Positions 1-12,052 of a stretch of 64,000 nucleotides of DNA are shown here, piece after piece. The notes beneath the pieces are model-generated. The model saw only the letters and a list, made by a program, of their open reading frames with translations. It made no database searches and was not told where the DNA came from. Position 1 is the first letter of the stretch; each line of letters starts with the position of its first letter. Source of the DNA: Strongylocentrotus droebachiensis (lineage: Eukaryota; Echinodermata; Echinoidea; Camarodonta; Strongylocentrotidae). The DNA lies in the NCBI GenBank assembly GCA_035222895.1, contig JAVYIG010000647.1:331001-395000 (forward strand), in the 5' to 3' direction. The translations under genes and the position numbers were made by a program.

Positions 1-687
1 TAAACCAGAAAATAACATGAGGCGCTGCCGGAAATTTTGAACGGGATGGGGGAATAATTTACTGACATCTTTCATGAAAAATTCCAATAAGCAAATAATA
101 AAAGTCTTGATATTGTGAAATTTCTGTTGAGGGCCCAAAAGAGCGTCCCGCGGTATTCATATAGAATCTGCCGACTAATTTTTAAATTGTCCACCATTTG
201 TAAAAATAATTGCTTACACACATTATACAATTATGGTTTACAAATAAAGAATTTATAGAGGGTGTGTGACAACCCCACACCCCCTCACCTGATAACAAAC
301 ACAAATATAATAAAATAACACTGACATTCCATTAATCTTTACATTTCCAAGGTCTCCTAAAGATCCCGAATGTCTAAATCCGCAAGTTTTACTTTACACT
401 TTTGTTTAACAGAGACGAAGAGTATGTTCGAAAGACAGGCGCGAACACAGGGGGGGTTGGGCTAACCCCCCCCCCCTTGAGTTTTTTATATGTGTATGTT
501 TCATGTATGATTTTGTGGAAAAAAAAAAACCCTTTTGATTTTTTTTTTTTGATTAAAAAAAAAAAAAAAAAAATGCCAATGGCTGACCAAAAAAAGGTGA
601 CCTAACCCCCCCCCCCTCCCCCCACCGGAACAAAATGTCAAATTTTCAAAATTCGAGACCAAAAACCAAAAAAAAAAATTCCTCTTA

Positions 688-727
<40 letters not shown>

Positions 728-1248
728 CCCCCCCCCCCCCGCTTATTCAGCGGCTGGCTGAGTCGTTGCGAAATTTTGGGCCCGATTTAAAAAAAAAACC
801 TTTGAAAAAATCCTGCGTACGCCACTGTTGAGAGATATATTTGTTTGCTGGATGAATTATACTTGCTTAGTTCCCTATAATGTTCTTTGTTAAAATGGAA
901 TTTGGTACTTCTTTGTTACATGCATGCTATTATCGCTAGTTCTTCTTTTAAAATGTAATTTCTGATGGCTTAGTGCCAATTATTTTTAAAATAACGATGA
1001 GGCAGACAGAAAATAAGCAAGCGAACAAAACAAAAACTAGACGTCTATCTTTAACCATATCACCGAATGATGTTCCCCTCCCCCCCCCCCCCTCCCACCT
1101 CAGGGTATTTGGATGAAATTATGTTGTATTGGGTGGTGTTTGTGGGGGTGTTGGTGATTTCCTTTTTTAGGATTTGTTCAAGTGGTCTGAATTATGCATT
1201 ATCATTGAATGGTGTGCAACAAACATCTTATGAAAATGTTGAAATTAC
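1..1248. other. Left edge: intronic or 3' sequence of gene A, homopolymer-rich
   Basis: No coding exon could be recognised here. The segment holds poly-C, poly-A and poly-T tracts (about 463-475, 520-575, 605-620, 690-740) and the end of an inverted-repeat element whose outer sequence reads ...tcctgcgtacgccactg at 811-827. The C-terminal exon of gene A is expected further left. Confidence 0.5.
590..827 (-). mobile_element. Repeat ending in cgccactg, inverted copy of 32304-32580
   Basis: Reading the minus strand from 827 gives cagtggcgtacgcaggattt, then a poly-G-rich body with aaatcgggcccaaaatttcg and cgcaacgactcagcc. The same order occurs on the plus strand from 32304. CAGTGGCG-type ends are found in hAT-like elements, but target duplications were not established. 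Confidence 0.5.
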
Positions 1249-1395
1249 CTGGTCTGGTTGAGAGCCGATGTCCACGGGGGTGTTGTTAATCGCTGTGATG
1301 GTGAGGTTGGATCTCACCGGCATCTCAGCGTAATGGAGGGAACAACATGATGTACAGGCTCTGCGAATCAGATCTACTGTGTCCAGTTTAACCGA
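1249..1395 (-). CDS. Gene A exon 8
   Basis: 147 bp, phase 0 both sides, donor gtaatt. It encodes SVKLDTVDLIRRACTSCCSL then HYAEMPVRSNLTITAINN, homologous to the 138-bp exon 8 of gene B (SVQCDVHDVVRSVCHLACTT). It is the last gene A exon I can identify. Confidence 0.8.
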
Positions 1396-4300
1396 CTGTG
1401 ACCGGTGAAGGAAGCAAAAAGTTGAAGAAATGTCATTATAAAATGATCAAATTTGGTCAAAACTATTAAAATAAACATTGCTGCCCATAATAGCCCATCA
1501 AGTTACGATAATTGTTCTTACATCTTTTAATGAAATGTTTTATTATTGATAGATAAAGTTGATATGTTCTCAGTACTTCATTGATCAACCTAAAGAGTCA
1601 TAGAGATTGATCACTGCAGTCCTGGGAAGACATAAACATGTAATCATATTGTCACAATCATTTCTGATGAGAAGTAAGACAAAATTATGCAAGCGTAAAT
1701 GGCAACAGTGTAGCTTGAATAAGGCGTTTATGAGCAAATTCGTTTCTAATAAGCATGATAAGGTTATATGTATTCATGCCTCTCCTCAGTGGTTATCTTC
1801 TCAGTAATGGAAAAGACGATCACGATTAAAAAGTAAAATATAACTAATACAAATCAATGAATGTTGTATATTCAGCGCAGCTAAATAAATGTAATAAAGA
1901 ACACATTTATTCACACAGAGGCTGGTTATCCAGTACTATTTTAATCACATTATAAAATAGATGTTTAATCAAACATAATACCATATTATGGCAATGAATG
2001 GATTAACGCCTGTTTATGTATTCTGTATATTTCAACTTATGTTTATTCAATCTTGGTACGAAGTAACATCTAATAATTTCAAGTATGATATACCTGGGAT
2101 CCTTTGAAATTGATGATCAGTTCATGTTCTTCCTCTCTTGCAGTACAAACAGCGCCTCGTACAATAGTAAGAACTATCTAAATATTTCAGAAGGAAATAA
2201 ACAGGCATATATATCATTATAATGATATAAGTATTCTTGTAAGTTGCATGAAATTGGCAAGTAGATAACATGAATTTATTCGTCTAGGAAGGGCATTCAG
2301 TCATCAGCAAAAAATTAATATTTCGATTTTTTTTCCCCCTTTCATTCAGGACGAAGTTTTCAAACAATTGGTCTATTCCGGAAATGACGCTTTCTTTTAC
2401 ACTTAGCATTTGAATCAGAATAATTTGAGCTTTTCTACTTTTCAATATAATTAGTTTCATTACTTTATCATCGACTTCGAATAAAGCAATTTCACTTAAT
2501 TTTCCTTTACATCAGCTACCTATTTACAAAAAAAGCCAAAAGAAGAAGAAGAAAAAGAAGAAGAAGAAGAAGAAGAAGAAGAAGAAGAAGATGAAAAAGA
2601 AGAAGAAGAAGAAGAGGAAGAAGAAGAAGAAAAAGAAGACGATGAAGAAAAAGAAGAAGAAAGAAGAAGAAGATTAAGAAGGAGGAGGAGGAGGGGGAGA
2701 ACATGCACATAGAAAGGATAATTTTTTAAAGATTTAAATATAAAATTATGACGAATGTTGACAATATATTACGAACCGTCTGTTCGGGCGATGTTCGGAT
2801 GTGCTCGGTCATTTCTCGGGCGTTCATCGGGAGACCTCGGGCATTCGTCAACACTATTTTATCTCCAACATGTATGTGGCAAAGATGTATTGCTTCCTTC
2901 GCCCTTCATAATCATAAGCATAAATTTAAAACAAAAGGCGTACAACCTAATTAGATATGCCGAACACCATTATAATTCCGAAAGAAATTCAATAATTACA
3001 GTTTAAATCTGCTAATTAATTTTATACATAAATCTTAAACAAAAGTTGCTCTTGAAGGCTTAAAAGCTTGCCAGAGGCTTGTCAGACATATAATGTTTAT
3101 ACAATGACATCTATAGAGATACCATAATGCATACGGAATTATATAGCTAAACAAAGTAGGGGTAACGGAGAGAAAATGCATTACTAAAATATGGGTCTAT
3201 TCCAAAAGGTGATCGTTTAAGACTGTTTGTCAACTCGGTAATGTGTTGTCAAATTGTGATCAAAATTAAAATGAAAGGACAATAACTGTAAAGGCGGTGA
3301 ACATTTGGGAAATTCCCGGATTTTTTGGGGCATTAAAAAGAAGTCACACATTGTGGAGTTGATTATATTTGACAGTAGAGGTTATAGATATTTTTTGGGG
3401 GGCATACTTCCCGAATTCATCGAACCCAATTACCTCATTAAACATATTATAACAGCTTTATTATCTTTTTAAACTATATGCAATGTAGTTTGCTCACCAT
3501 TGTTCATTTATTTTTAGGTTTCTATTTACCATGTAAATATTACAAAATTTCATCGCTAAAAGCAATGACAAAAGTAGGCCCTTGTGAAGCTTATGAATCC
3601 CCAAAACGCACATTCTGGAATGCTCTCCAGGAAGGGAAGAATTTGCATACAATGTTTGCGCATGGTTAGCCTGAAACCGATGGCTGCGCTAATATCATAT
3701 TTGTAAAGTTTCAGTATATCGGAATAAATATGATAAACAAGAGAATACAAATTATGAATTTCATGGGAAAATGATAACCGTGTTAATGATTATGAAATAC
3801 TCTCACACCATTTTCTTAAAGATCTTTCTAGTGGTCCACGTAAGTGATTTCCATAGATGATCAAAGTACATTCTGACTTCAATAGAGTACAGTGTACAAA
3901 TGTTGATTTTGAACAGGACCATTACGGGGAACAAAAAGATCTATCTAAGAGGGTCGTTTCAATCAACATGACAAATAACTAACAACATAGTTAGTTATGA
4001 AATTATCATCGAAGATTGATGATCCAGTAAAGAAGAATAACTGATTATTATGAGATTTTTTTGATATTCTTTAAAAATAAATAAAACAAATCTTTATAAC
4101 AAGTTTAATAAATCTTACTGAAAAAACACTGTACAAAGATGTAGTGGAACAGAACTACACAAATAAGTTGTATAACGAGATTAAATGTTTATGCTACTTT
4201 TTAAAACTAATATTTGAAATGTAAGAGTATACTTCAAAAGCGATTTCAAATTTAATTTCATGTAACATTTATATCAACAATTGGAAATAATAAGTTTACA

Positions 4301-7300
4301 AACTAATATTCATTGTGAATGTAACTCAACCTGGCCTTGATTAGAATAATACGTATGATTATTATTATTATGATCATAATAATACTACAACAACAATAAC
4401 AAGAACAACAAAAAGAGCAACTACTACTACTACTATTATTACTGTTACTGTTACTCATACTGCTAATAACAATTATACCAACAAAAACAAACCAAGACAA
4501 CCAATAACAACCACAAAAACAACCGAACCATAACGTCTATTTATAGGGGTCATTCACACTTCATTTTTAATCAGGTAACCTTGGAATTGATCTGCTCTGG
4601 TGCAGTATGAAAGGGGTCTTACTTACATTACATCGCCTCCACAGTCTTTGACTTTGAGTTTCTGCAGATCTGAAAGGGTGCACTCCTTCTCAACCGAGTT
4701 CTTGGCCAAGTCTGCGAGTGTTGGACTAATGGGAGAGAGAGAGAGAGAGAAAAAAAAAACTGACAATTGTAAACAAAAATGAAGGACAATTTAAAGGGAT
4801 TGGGTAACTTTGCTTCAGATTCTTAAACAAATCCTGGATTTAGCTCATGCTGCAATCATAATTATAAACATTTATGTCATATGTGAATCCCATGGCTTTT
4901 ACACGCCAATCACCTGCCTGATTATCAAGATGGTTATGATTGGAATTAGAAATTTCAGAATTCGTTTTCCTAACGGTTTTTATAACACTACAGTCCATTG
5001 GGGAAAATGTGTATGGTAAAACCGGTCACTAAAAGATTTTTACTTTTTCGAGGCACTTTATGATCATTTTCAAGAGCAATTTGTATAGGGCCTCAATATA
5101 ACACTTTTTCACAGACACAAATAATAGGGCCATGCATCTCAGATTGTCATCGTTAAACGATGCCTTTAAGGGTGAGGAATACACAGAGGACAATGAAAGA
5201 GAGATAGAGAGAGAGAGAGAGAGAATAAGCAAACAGATGAAGGTGAGTTACATGTAGGCCTTTACATTCTTTTAAAATATTATAAAACAAGAATCAATAT
5301 GTGTGTAATTTTAATGTATATAGATACTGCAATGTAGAAATCCACATAATGTCAATTTTCTACCAAAATATATTATAGATCAATAATACTGGACTATATT
5401 GTATACTTTAAATTGTACTTGCATGAAAATGAAAATGTATAATGAATTATTATTACAATTTATGTACTGCATACACTGTGCGATATTTACTTATGTTTTC
5501 ATTTCAAATGAAGTTGTACTCCTATTTTCATGCATTTATCAGAAGCAGTGCCAGAAAGGGACTTATTTGATGCGAAATGTACATTCTTTTTTAAAGTTTT
5601 GTCCATGACCACTAAACTTCTTATGTATAATGATAAAAATTACACACATGCTATCATCATCACGTGATCGCAAGCTTCCAGGAGCGGAATCATGTTGTGC
5701 ATCATCACAATCGTCTGTTTCATTCGTCTCAATGGTAAAGCTTGGGACTCGCTCTTCGATCGGTGAACCCGGTGCAGAAGAGGGAGCTACCAGTGGAGCT
5801 AGAGGAACTTCCGGACGACCTTCAAGAGGAGATTCTTGGGGAGCTTCAAGAGGAACTTCTTGGGGAGTTTCCGGCGTAGTTACCAGAAGAGCTGGAAGAG
5901 CTACTTGGCGACCATCAATAGGAGATTCTTGGGGAGTTTCGAGAGGAGCTTCTTGGGGAGCTCCAAGAGGAACTTCTTGGGGAGTTTCCGGCGTAGTTAC
6001 CAGAAGAGCTGGCAGAGCTACTTGGCGACCATCAAGAGGAGCTTCTTGGGGAGCTTCAAGAGGAGGTTCTTGGGGAGCTTCAAGAGAAGCTTCTTGGGGA
6101 GTTTCCGGGGTAGTTACCGGAGGAGCTGGAAGAGCTCCTTGGTGACCTTCAAGAGGGGCTTCTTGGGGAGCTTCAAGAGGAGCTTCTTGGGGAGCTTCAA
6201 GAGGAACTTCTTGGGGAGCTTCAAGAGGAGCTTCTTGGGGAGCTTCAATAGGAGCTTCTTGGGGAGCTTCAAGAGGAACTTCTTGGGGAGCTTCAAGAGG
6301 AACTTCTTTGGGAGCTTCAAGAGGAACTTCTTGGGGAGCTTCAAGAGGAACTTCTTGGGGAGCTTCAAAAGGAACTTCTTGTGGAGCTTCAAGAGGAGAT
6401 TCTTGGGGAGCTTCCGGGGTAGTTACTGGAGGAGCTGGAAGAGTTTCTTCGAGACTTTCAGGTGAAGTTTCAACTTGTTCAAGAGAAGCTTCTTGGGGAG
6501 TTTCCGGGGTAGTTACCGGAGGAGCTGGAAGAGCTCCTTGGTGACCTTCAAGAGGGGCTTCTTGGGGAGCTTCAAGAGGAGCTTCTTGGGGAGCTTCAAG
6601 AGGAACTTCTTGGGGAGCTTCAAGAGGAGCTTCTTGGGGAGCTTCAAGAGGAGCTTCTTGGGGAGCTTCAAGAGGAACTTCTTGGGGAGCTTCAAGAGGA
6701 ACTTCTTGGGGAGCTTCAAGAGGAACTTCTTGGGGAGCTTCAAGAGGAACTTCTTGGGGAGCTTCAAGAGGAACTTCTTGTGGAGCTTCAAGAGGAGATT
6801 CTTGGGGAGCTTCCGGGGTAGTTACTGGAGGAGCTGGAAGAGTTTCTTCGAGACTTTCAGGTGAAGTTTCAACTTGTTCAGCATCTGAATCGACCTGCTT
6901 CAAAGGGAACACATTCAATAATTTTTCAATCTAGTCATAAGTATTAAAAAAAATGGAAATCAGATGCGCTGAAAAGTAGGTCTTCACTTCATAATTATAA
7001 AAAGAACTGTGAGTCAAGAGGACTAGCTCATTGGGAAAACCTGTAATTTTGATATTCAATGCAGGTGGATTGGGGGCAATACTGGCCCGCATTATGCACC
7101 TAATTCATTTAGAGAGAATATCGTATATCTTAAGTACACAAAGAAAAATGCTTCCACCCCTTCAAAATTTTAACCCATAAGGAAACTGTATAGAATCTGC
7201 CAACCATTCATTTCTTTTTGCTTGTCAAAGATTATTTCTTTTAATCTCCAAACTTTCTTTTCTGAATTGTACCCCATCCCCCGTTCTGTTTACAAAATTC

Positions 7301-8813
7301 TGCCCCCCCCCCCCCCCCCCCACTGCTTACACTAACCTGTTCAAAGACCAAATCAGAAAAGGTTGATTGAGTCATTGCCCTCCTCCTCCAACGATCCGCT
7401 GCTGCTGGTAGCTCAGACCTCACTCTCCTTAAGACAGGTTCATATGGTTGGTCAGTATATCGACAGAGTGCCTCTTGCCATTCGTCTGTTAAACTCCTAC
7501 AATGGAACATTGCACATAAAATCAACATTCCTCCTTGACTTATATCAAGTTATGTTTCTAAATTATGATATGTTTTGTGATTTAATAATAACAATATTGC
7601 TAGCGAAGTTCAACTCAGAATGGGTTCCCAAAGAGCTCTACGTACAAAAGTAATAAACATGTACATTATTATAGAAATAAATAAGATTTCATCATTGCTC
7701 TACCACGCTCTGCAATTGTATCCATTGCTCAAGAATCTAGATCTGATTTGGCTTTTTAGTCTTACGTACTATGTTTTCTGAGAGTTCGAGCTGTCTCTCA
7801 AAAATAATGAAAGACCCCCAAAATGTGAGGGCCTGTTATGTTTTACTTTGAATTATTTTGTGTTGTTGCTTATGTGAAAAACTTCTCCTAGGTGCATGGG
7901 AAACCTCCTAGATAAAAGCTTGAATGGGCATAATATATTTCTATGTAATAAACACAAAACCATTGTTAAACATTGCCTATATCTATTGTGTTTTTTTGTA
8001 TTGCACGTGCCACTAAAAAAGACCACACAATTAACGTTTTTCATTTCTTTTAGCGTTTTAGAGTCGGAAATTGTCTTGTTCAGATACTTTGTTTGAACAG
8101 GTTGGTACCCTGCATAGGCTGAAAAAGAGGAAGAAGGAGAAGAAGAAAATGGGGATGGGAAAAGAAAAAGATGTTAATGCTCTTTCTCTAAAATTCTTAC
8201 TTCGAGTCAAATTCCAAGAATATAACCGTACGACCACCGGGTCCACATCTTAGAATGAGTATGTTAGTTCCTCTTCTTTTCTCGACTTTCACCACAGTGG
8301 CAGTCGTATTGTGATGAGGTTTAGCACTCTCGTAGAAGTTGAGTCGACCTTCTTGTAACTCACAGCATTCTTCACATTTATTTTGCTTTAAAAATAGGTT
8401 TTAAAAGATATGGAGAAAGGTAATGTCAATTAGGAGTAACGCCGCGAATAAGCTCTCTTTCTCAACATAATAAGTTTTAAGAATACTTATCTTTATGGGG
8501 GAGTGAAACAAGTAACCAAAGCGAGTAATTTTTGTTTCTATTAATTTTTGGGGTTAACATATTCTCTATGAAAGTTTTGCGTTCTTATGAAGGTACTTTT
8601 CTTGAAACTTGTCTTTCCTTAAAAAAGATTTGATCATTTATCTCCATTTCACCTTCCTTGATAATACAAAATAAATACAAATGTGTATGACAGAAAGATA
8701 GTAAATCTTACTTCGAAGTGATCTCTTGAGTAAGCCATGCTGTCATTTCCGTATGATTGGAATCTCTTTATGATAGCACTCTTCTCAGCTCGGTTTGTCA
8801 CCAAATCCGCCAT
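1249..8813 (-). CDS. Gene A: PH-like/PDZ-like protein with Pro/Glu repeat linker (8 exons seen, 3' end missing)
   Basis: Assembled from eight minus-strand exons (8813-8712, 8385-8201, 7496-7337, 6894-5648, 4725-4627, 2903-2777, 2177-2094, 1395-1249). Their lengths sum to 717 whole codons and every junction keeps phase with GT/AG borders. The start at 8813 is the first ATG, matches the start of paralogue gene B, and is preceded by AG in both genes. Order: short N-terminus (residues 1-34), PH-like domain ending in a TDEWQEALCRY helix, a Pro/Glu repeat linker of about 415 residues, a PDZ-like domain with core HVGDKIVL, and a conserved region starting LTIVRGAVC. No catalytic motif is visible, so a scaffold or membrane-adaptor role is only an inference from PH and PDZ folds. 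The C-terminal exon present in gene B was not found in the first 1248 bases and probably lies outside the window. Family name unknown to me. Confidence 0.8.
2094..2177 (-). CDS. Gene A exon 7
   Basis: 84 bp, phase 0 both sides, same length as gene B exon 7. It encodes IVLTIVRGAVCTAREEEHEL then IINFKGSQ. The first strand would complete the PDZ-like fold; the remainder is a conserved post-PDZ segment. Confidence 0.8.
2538..2696. repeat. (GAA)n polypurine microsatellite in gene A intron 6
   Basis: Almost uninterrupted GAA/AAG/AGG triplets on the plus strand. Long Leu- or Ser-only reading frames on the other strand are artefacts of this tract. Confidence 0.95.
2777..2903 (-). CDS. Gene A exon 6 (PDZ-like core)
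   Basis: 127 bp, phase 2 in and phase 0 out at gttcgt. It encodes HIHVGDKIVLTNARGLPMNA followed by REMTEHIRTSPEQT, aligned to gene B IHVGDRILAIDAKYKLDARA-MAEYIRRADCEK. The GD-[RK]-I and the following helix are typical of PDZ folds. Confidence 0.8.
4627..4725 (-). CDS. Gene A exon 5 (start of PDZ-like domain)
   Basis: 99 bp, phase 2 in and phase 2 out (donor gtaagt). It encodes EKECTLSDLQKLKVKDCGGD, matching gene B ERRYTITELMGTVLVDYNGQ. The polypyrimidine tract of its acceptor is a (CT)n microsatellite (plus strand GA repeat at 4731-4752). Confidence 0.8.
5648..6894 (-). CDS. Gene A exon 4 (Pro/Glu repeat linker)
   Basis: 1247 bp (415 codons plus 2 bases), acceptor after ...gaagcag and donor gtgtgt, so phase 0 in and phase 2 out exactly as in gene B exon 4 (164 bp). 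Most of it is an 8-residue repeat LEAPQEVP or LEAPQEAP, roughly two dozen copies, punctuated by LPAPPVTTPE segments. The C-terminal end is non-repetitive and acidic (ETNETDDCDDAQHD). Two blocks of about 399 bp are near copies of each other. Likely an extended, disordered polyproline-type spacer. Confidence 0.85.
5648..6894 (-). repeat. 24-bp coding minisatellite in gene A
   Basis: The plus strand shows the unit ggagcttcaagaggaacttc-ttgg over and over, which is 24 bp and translates on the minus strand as LEAPQEVP. A higher-order duplication of about 399 bp (about 6114-6510 and 6513-6910) sits on top of it. Since 24 and 399 are both multiples of three, copy gain or loss keeps the frame. Confidence 0.95.
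7337..7496 (-). CDS. Gene A exon 3 (PH C-terminal helix)
   Basis: 160 bp, exactly the length of gene B exon 3, phase 2 in and phase 0 out (donor gttagt). It encodes SLTDEWQEALCRY, the W-containing alpha helix that normally closes a PH domain, then a basic segment RRVRSELPAAADRWRRR and a short tail SDLVFEQ. Confidence 0.85.
8201..8385 (-). CDS. Gene A exon 2 (PH-like beta strands)
   Basis: 185 bp, phase 0 in and phase 2 out at gtaaga. It encodes the strand region ELQEGRLNFYES and VVKVEKRRGTNILILRCG, then PGGRTVIFLEFDSK. This is the counterpart of the 188-bp exon 2 of gene B, in which VEKR-GTNIL-GPGGR is the best conserved stretch. Confidence 0.85.
8712..8813 (-). CDS. Gene A exon 1 (N-terminus)
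   Basis: 34 codons starting MADLVTNRAEKSAIIK, ending phase 0 at donor gtaaga. It aligns with gene B exon 1 through the shared FQ-x-S-R core (FQSYGNDSMAYSRDHFE versus FQANSRNSSAFSREFMQ). The AG just before the AATG could be a splice acceptor for a 5' untranslated exon further upstream. Confidence 0.8.
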
Positions 8814-8869
8814 TCTAGATTTTAGATGGAATTTAGCATTTATGTTATCCTTTTTCTTTCTTTTGAGAA

Positions 8870-9310
8870 AGAGGAGGAAACCGAAGAGGAAAAAAAAGAG
8901 TTGGAGTTTATGACGATAGGAGAAAAGGAATGAGCCAAAGTAATAAACAACAATATGTAAAGACAAAGACGACGACAACGAAGAGGAAGATAAAGAAGAA
9001 AGAGAACAAGAACAAGAAGAAAAAGAAATGAACAAGCACAAGAATAACAATAAGAAGGGGGGCGTGGAAGGGAAAGAAGAAAATTACGACGACAACAAAG
9101 ATGAAGAACAAGAATAAAAACAAGAACATTAAGAACAAGGAGATGAAGAAGAAAAAGAAAAGGAAAAAGAAGATGAAGAAAAGAGAAGAGAAGAAGAAGA
9201 AAAAAGGAGGAGGAGGAGGAAAAGGAGGAGGAGGATAAGAAGCAGAAGGAAAAGAAGAAGAGAAGAAGAGGAGGGAGAGGGCGAGAAGGGGAATATAAAG
9301 AAGAAAAGAT
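8870..9310. repeat. Long polypurine (GAA/GGA) tract upstream of gene A
   Basis: About 440 bp of mostly A and G on the plus strand, directly upstream of the gene A start. Long Phe/Leu/Ser reading frames on the minus strand come from this composition. Mirror-symmetric polypurine DNA of this kind can form triplexes; whether it influences gene A is unknown. Confidence 0.9.
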
Positions 9311-11840
9311 AACAGGTAGTAAGTAGTTAAAAAGAATTGAAGTATGGAAGGAGAAGGAAACGATTTGAGTAGACAGGAAGCAAGACGAAAATGTTTTTTA
9401 ATATAAATAACGAAGTAGAAGGAGGAATGGGAAAAGTAAATCAACGAAGCAGGGATGAGCCAGAGAATTAAAACAATTGGAATGGAAGACAGAGAGAGAG
9501 GGAGAGAGAGAGAGAGAGAGAGAGAGGGGGTAAACTTTGGGACTATATAGACATGAACATAATTTTATTTTTATTTTAAAACAAATGAAATTTGAGGCAG
9601 TTTATTTGTTGTTAGCAAACAACAGATAGGTTATTGCCTAAATACGTTGTTGAACAACAAACAAAATGGAAATATATTGAACTATTGAACATTGAGATCA
9701 ATCAACCAAATTTAGAGCAAAACATAATTGGGAAATTCATTAAAATATGTACGTCATTGTGACCATGTTCTTCTAAATATTGCCACGTTTCAGTCGTTTA
9801 TTTGGCAAAGATATGGCAAAACATTTGAAATAAAAGCGTATATAATCATGTTTCGCTATCTTTTAACATTAAGATAATGATCGCATTCATAAGATTTCTA
9901 ATATGGTTCTTGTCACAACATTTTAGATTTTGAAGATAAAAAACATTGACAATAAAAGCCGCCGGATAAGACCAATGAGTGATTACACTAGTAACTCCTT
10001 GCAGGGTGTACATGTATGAGTAATCCAGAACAAGGAGAGAAGTTATAGATTATTAATATTGTAATGTAGTAAGAGGAAAAAACAAGGCTAAAAAAAACAT
10101 TTGCAGCCAAAATCAAATTCTGAGAACTTTGCAGGAATTATAAATATGTCACGTATTTCGTATCAGTGAAATTATAACGTTAGCAGTATAGTATTCAAAT
10201 TATGCAAGGAACTGAGCTGCAAAGGTACATGAGCATGTGTCTACATCAATAACACACTTCTTGTAATGACCAAATTAAACTGATTGAATCTTTGCAAAGC
10301 ACAAAACGTACGGCCATTCGGTACAAGGGTCTAAAAATCAGACTATTAATAAAATGATTGCAATCACTTAAGTCACTTCGACAACTAATGCTCGTTTCCC
10401 ACTAAAAAAAAATTCAAGCCCTTTCGCTATGAGGGAAGTTCTAAATTAGTATTATCTTTCAAATGCCGTTGGAATTTAACCTTTTCATTTTTTTTGTCCT
10501 GCAAATGGGACATTATACCTTTTAATAAAATATATTGCATATTGTAATTGTATCCAAATATACATGTGCGAGATATTTCATTATTACGACCACAATTCTA
10601 ATGAGTTTTAATATAATTTGTGTTAAATCTGAAAAGGAACGCCAGATCGCGGCAGTGTGGAACCCACCTATATATCGGGTTCTTCTACCCCGGCAGCTTG
10701 GCGCACATTCATCTCCGAGTTTCGCCTTGAATTCCCGAACACTTTGCCGATAACTCACAGTCTGTGACAAGATTTGTCAGTGAAAAATCAAATGCAGACT
10801 GTACCGAAGCAACGCAAAGCAAAACATGTAAATAAAGATAAATAACTAAATAACCTGAACATATAATAGAGATAAATGGGAAAAGTGGTCATTCAATTAA
10901 ATCTATGCGTTAAGTATATACTATGAAATCTGATATAGGTCTTTTTTAGAAGTCATTATTCAAGAATTCACGAAAAAGACCTAAAATGTGATTGTTTTTT
11001 TTTATAGACATATTAAAGGATCTAAAACGAATGAATAATACAACACAAAAACATAACTACACAATATAAATACCTGATCGATCTTTAAAAACTGTTTGAT
11101 ACAGGGTGTTAGTCCAGCCGAAAGTTGAAAACAAATGTCAAGTGTTATTCAATAATTAACCTCCGATATCACAGCGTTTTTTCACATTTTACACGACGCA
11201 CAGTCCCAAAGAACGAAAAGAGAAATGGTATCCGTATTAAATCCAGTGTGTTTTTCTGTGTTAATATGACGGAACTGAGACACCTTATAAATCATATTTC
11301 TCTAGAATTCTGGTTTTGCCACATCTAATCCTATGGCTTAAAGGAGAAGAGGAAGTGCATTAAAATTAATGAAATCGGACAGTCCTTGTTTGCATGGTGT
11401 ATAGTTACCGCTATTCAGGGGCAATGAATGTCAACAAACATGACGTGGGCTACTGTCCTGATACGCGTTGAATACTAGGATAATAGTCTTCACAATTTTT
11501 TTTCTTAAATAAAATTTCTCTAGCTTTATTTGAACGGAAATCTGTTCAAATAAGGAAAGGCGAACCATTGTAACAATTTCTGCAATAGCTTTCAAATATT
11601 CTGAATTAGGAAATGGTGAGAAAATACCAGCCGATGTTCTAGGCACATGCACCGAAGCAGAAATCGTTTGAGAAGACCAAACGATTAAATTTAATTACAT
11701 GTAAAAGCATAATACAAAGCAGATATACGTTCGGGACCACGAGGAAGCAAATTTCGTATAAATAGGGCCCCCACATAAAACAAATTAAATTATGATTCAG
11801 TCAACATGCACACACACGCACAACACATGAGAAGAAAGGA
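9311..11840. other. Intergenic AT-rich interval between gene A and gene B
   Basis: No gene is supported. It contains a GA microsatellite at about 9490-9525 and a locally GC-richer patch at about 10630-10770, the only part with unusual base content and a possible upstream exon or promoter of gene A. Confidence 0.5.
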
Positions 11841-11842
11841 GA

Positions 11843-12052
11843 AGGTTCATAATTCCTAATCACAAATGTCCCATACAAAGGGGTTCATAATTCTGAAAAT
11901 GAAACGGGGTTCTATTTTTAGAGATATGAACCTCTGGAACTATGAACCTTTTTGTCTTTATCGGTATCATGAGATCAGTCGCATTTTCAGAATTATGAAC
12001 CCTTTTTTCCCGGAATTACGAACCCCGTTCAATTTTCGGAATTACGAACCTT
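11843..12052. repeat. Modular repeat of GAATTACGAACC / GGTTCATAATTC units
   Basis: Short units such as aattatgaaccc, ggaattacgaacc and ggttcataattc recur in both orientations at short spacing, making an imperfect foldback region. The same motif set reappears at 31856-32250. Element class not recognised. Confidence 0.7.

Noticed and set aside
2516..2710. Poly-Leu and poly-Ser frames
   Set aside because: Produced by the (GAA)n tract inside a gene A intron.
5630..6864. Long plus-strand reading frames (up to 209 codons) opposite gene A exon 4
   Set aside because: They follow from the 24-bp repeat being open in several frames; splice phases and paralogue position support only the minus-strand Pro/Glu frame.
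8649..9444. Phe/Leu-rich long frames that look like membrane proteins
   Set aside because: Compositional artefact of the polypurine tract; only the MADLVTNR exon within it is supported.
10522..10770. Overlapping 72- and 82-codon frames
   Set aside because: No recognisable domain; kept only as a possible promoter or untranslated exon.
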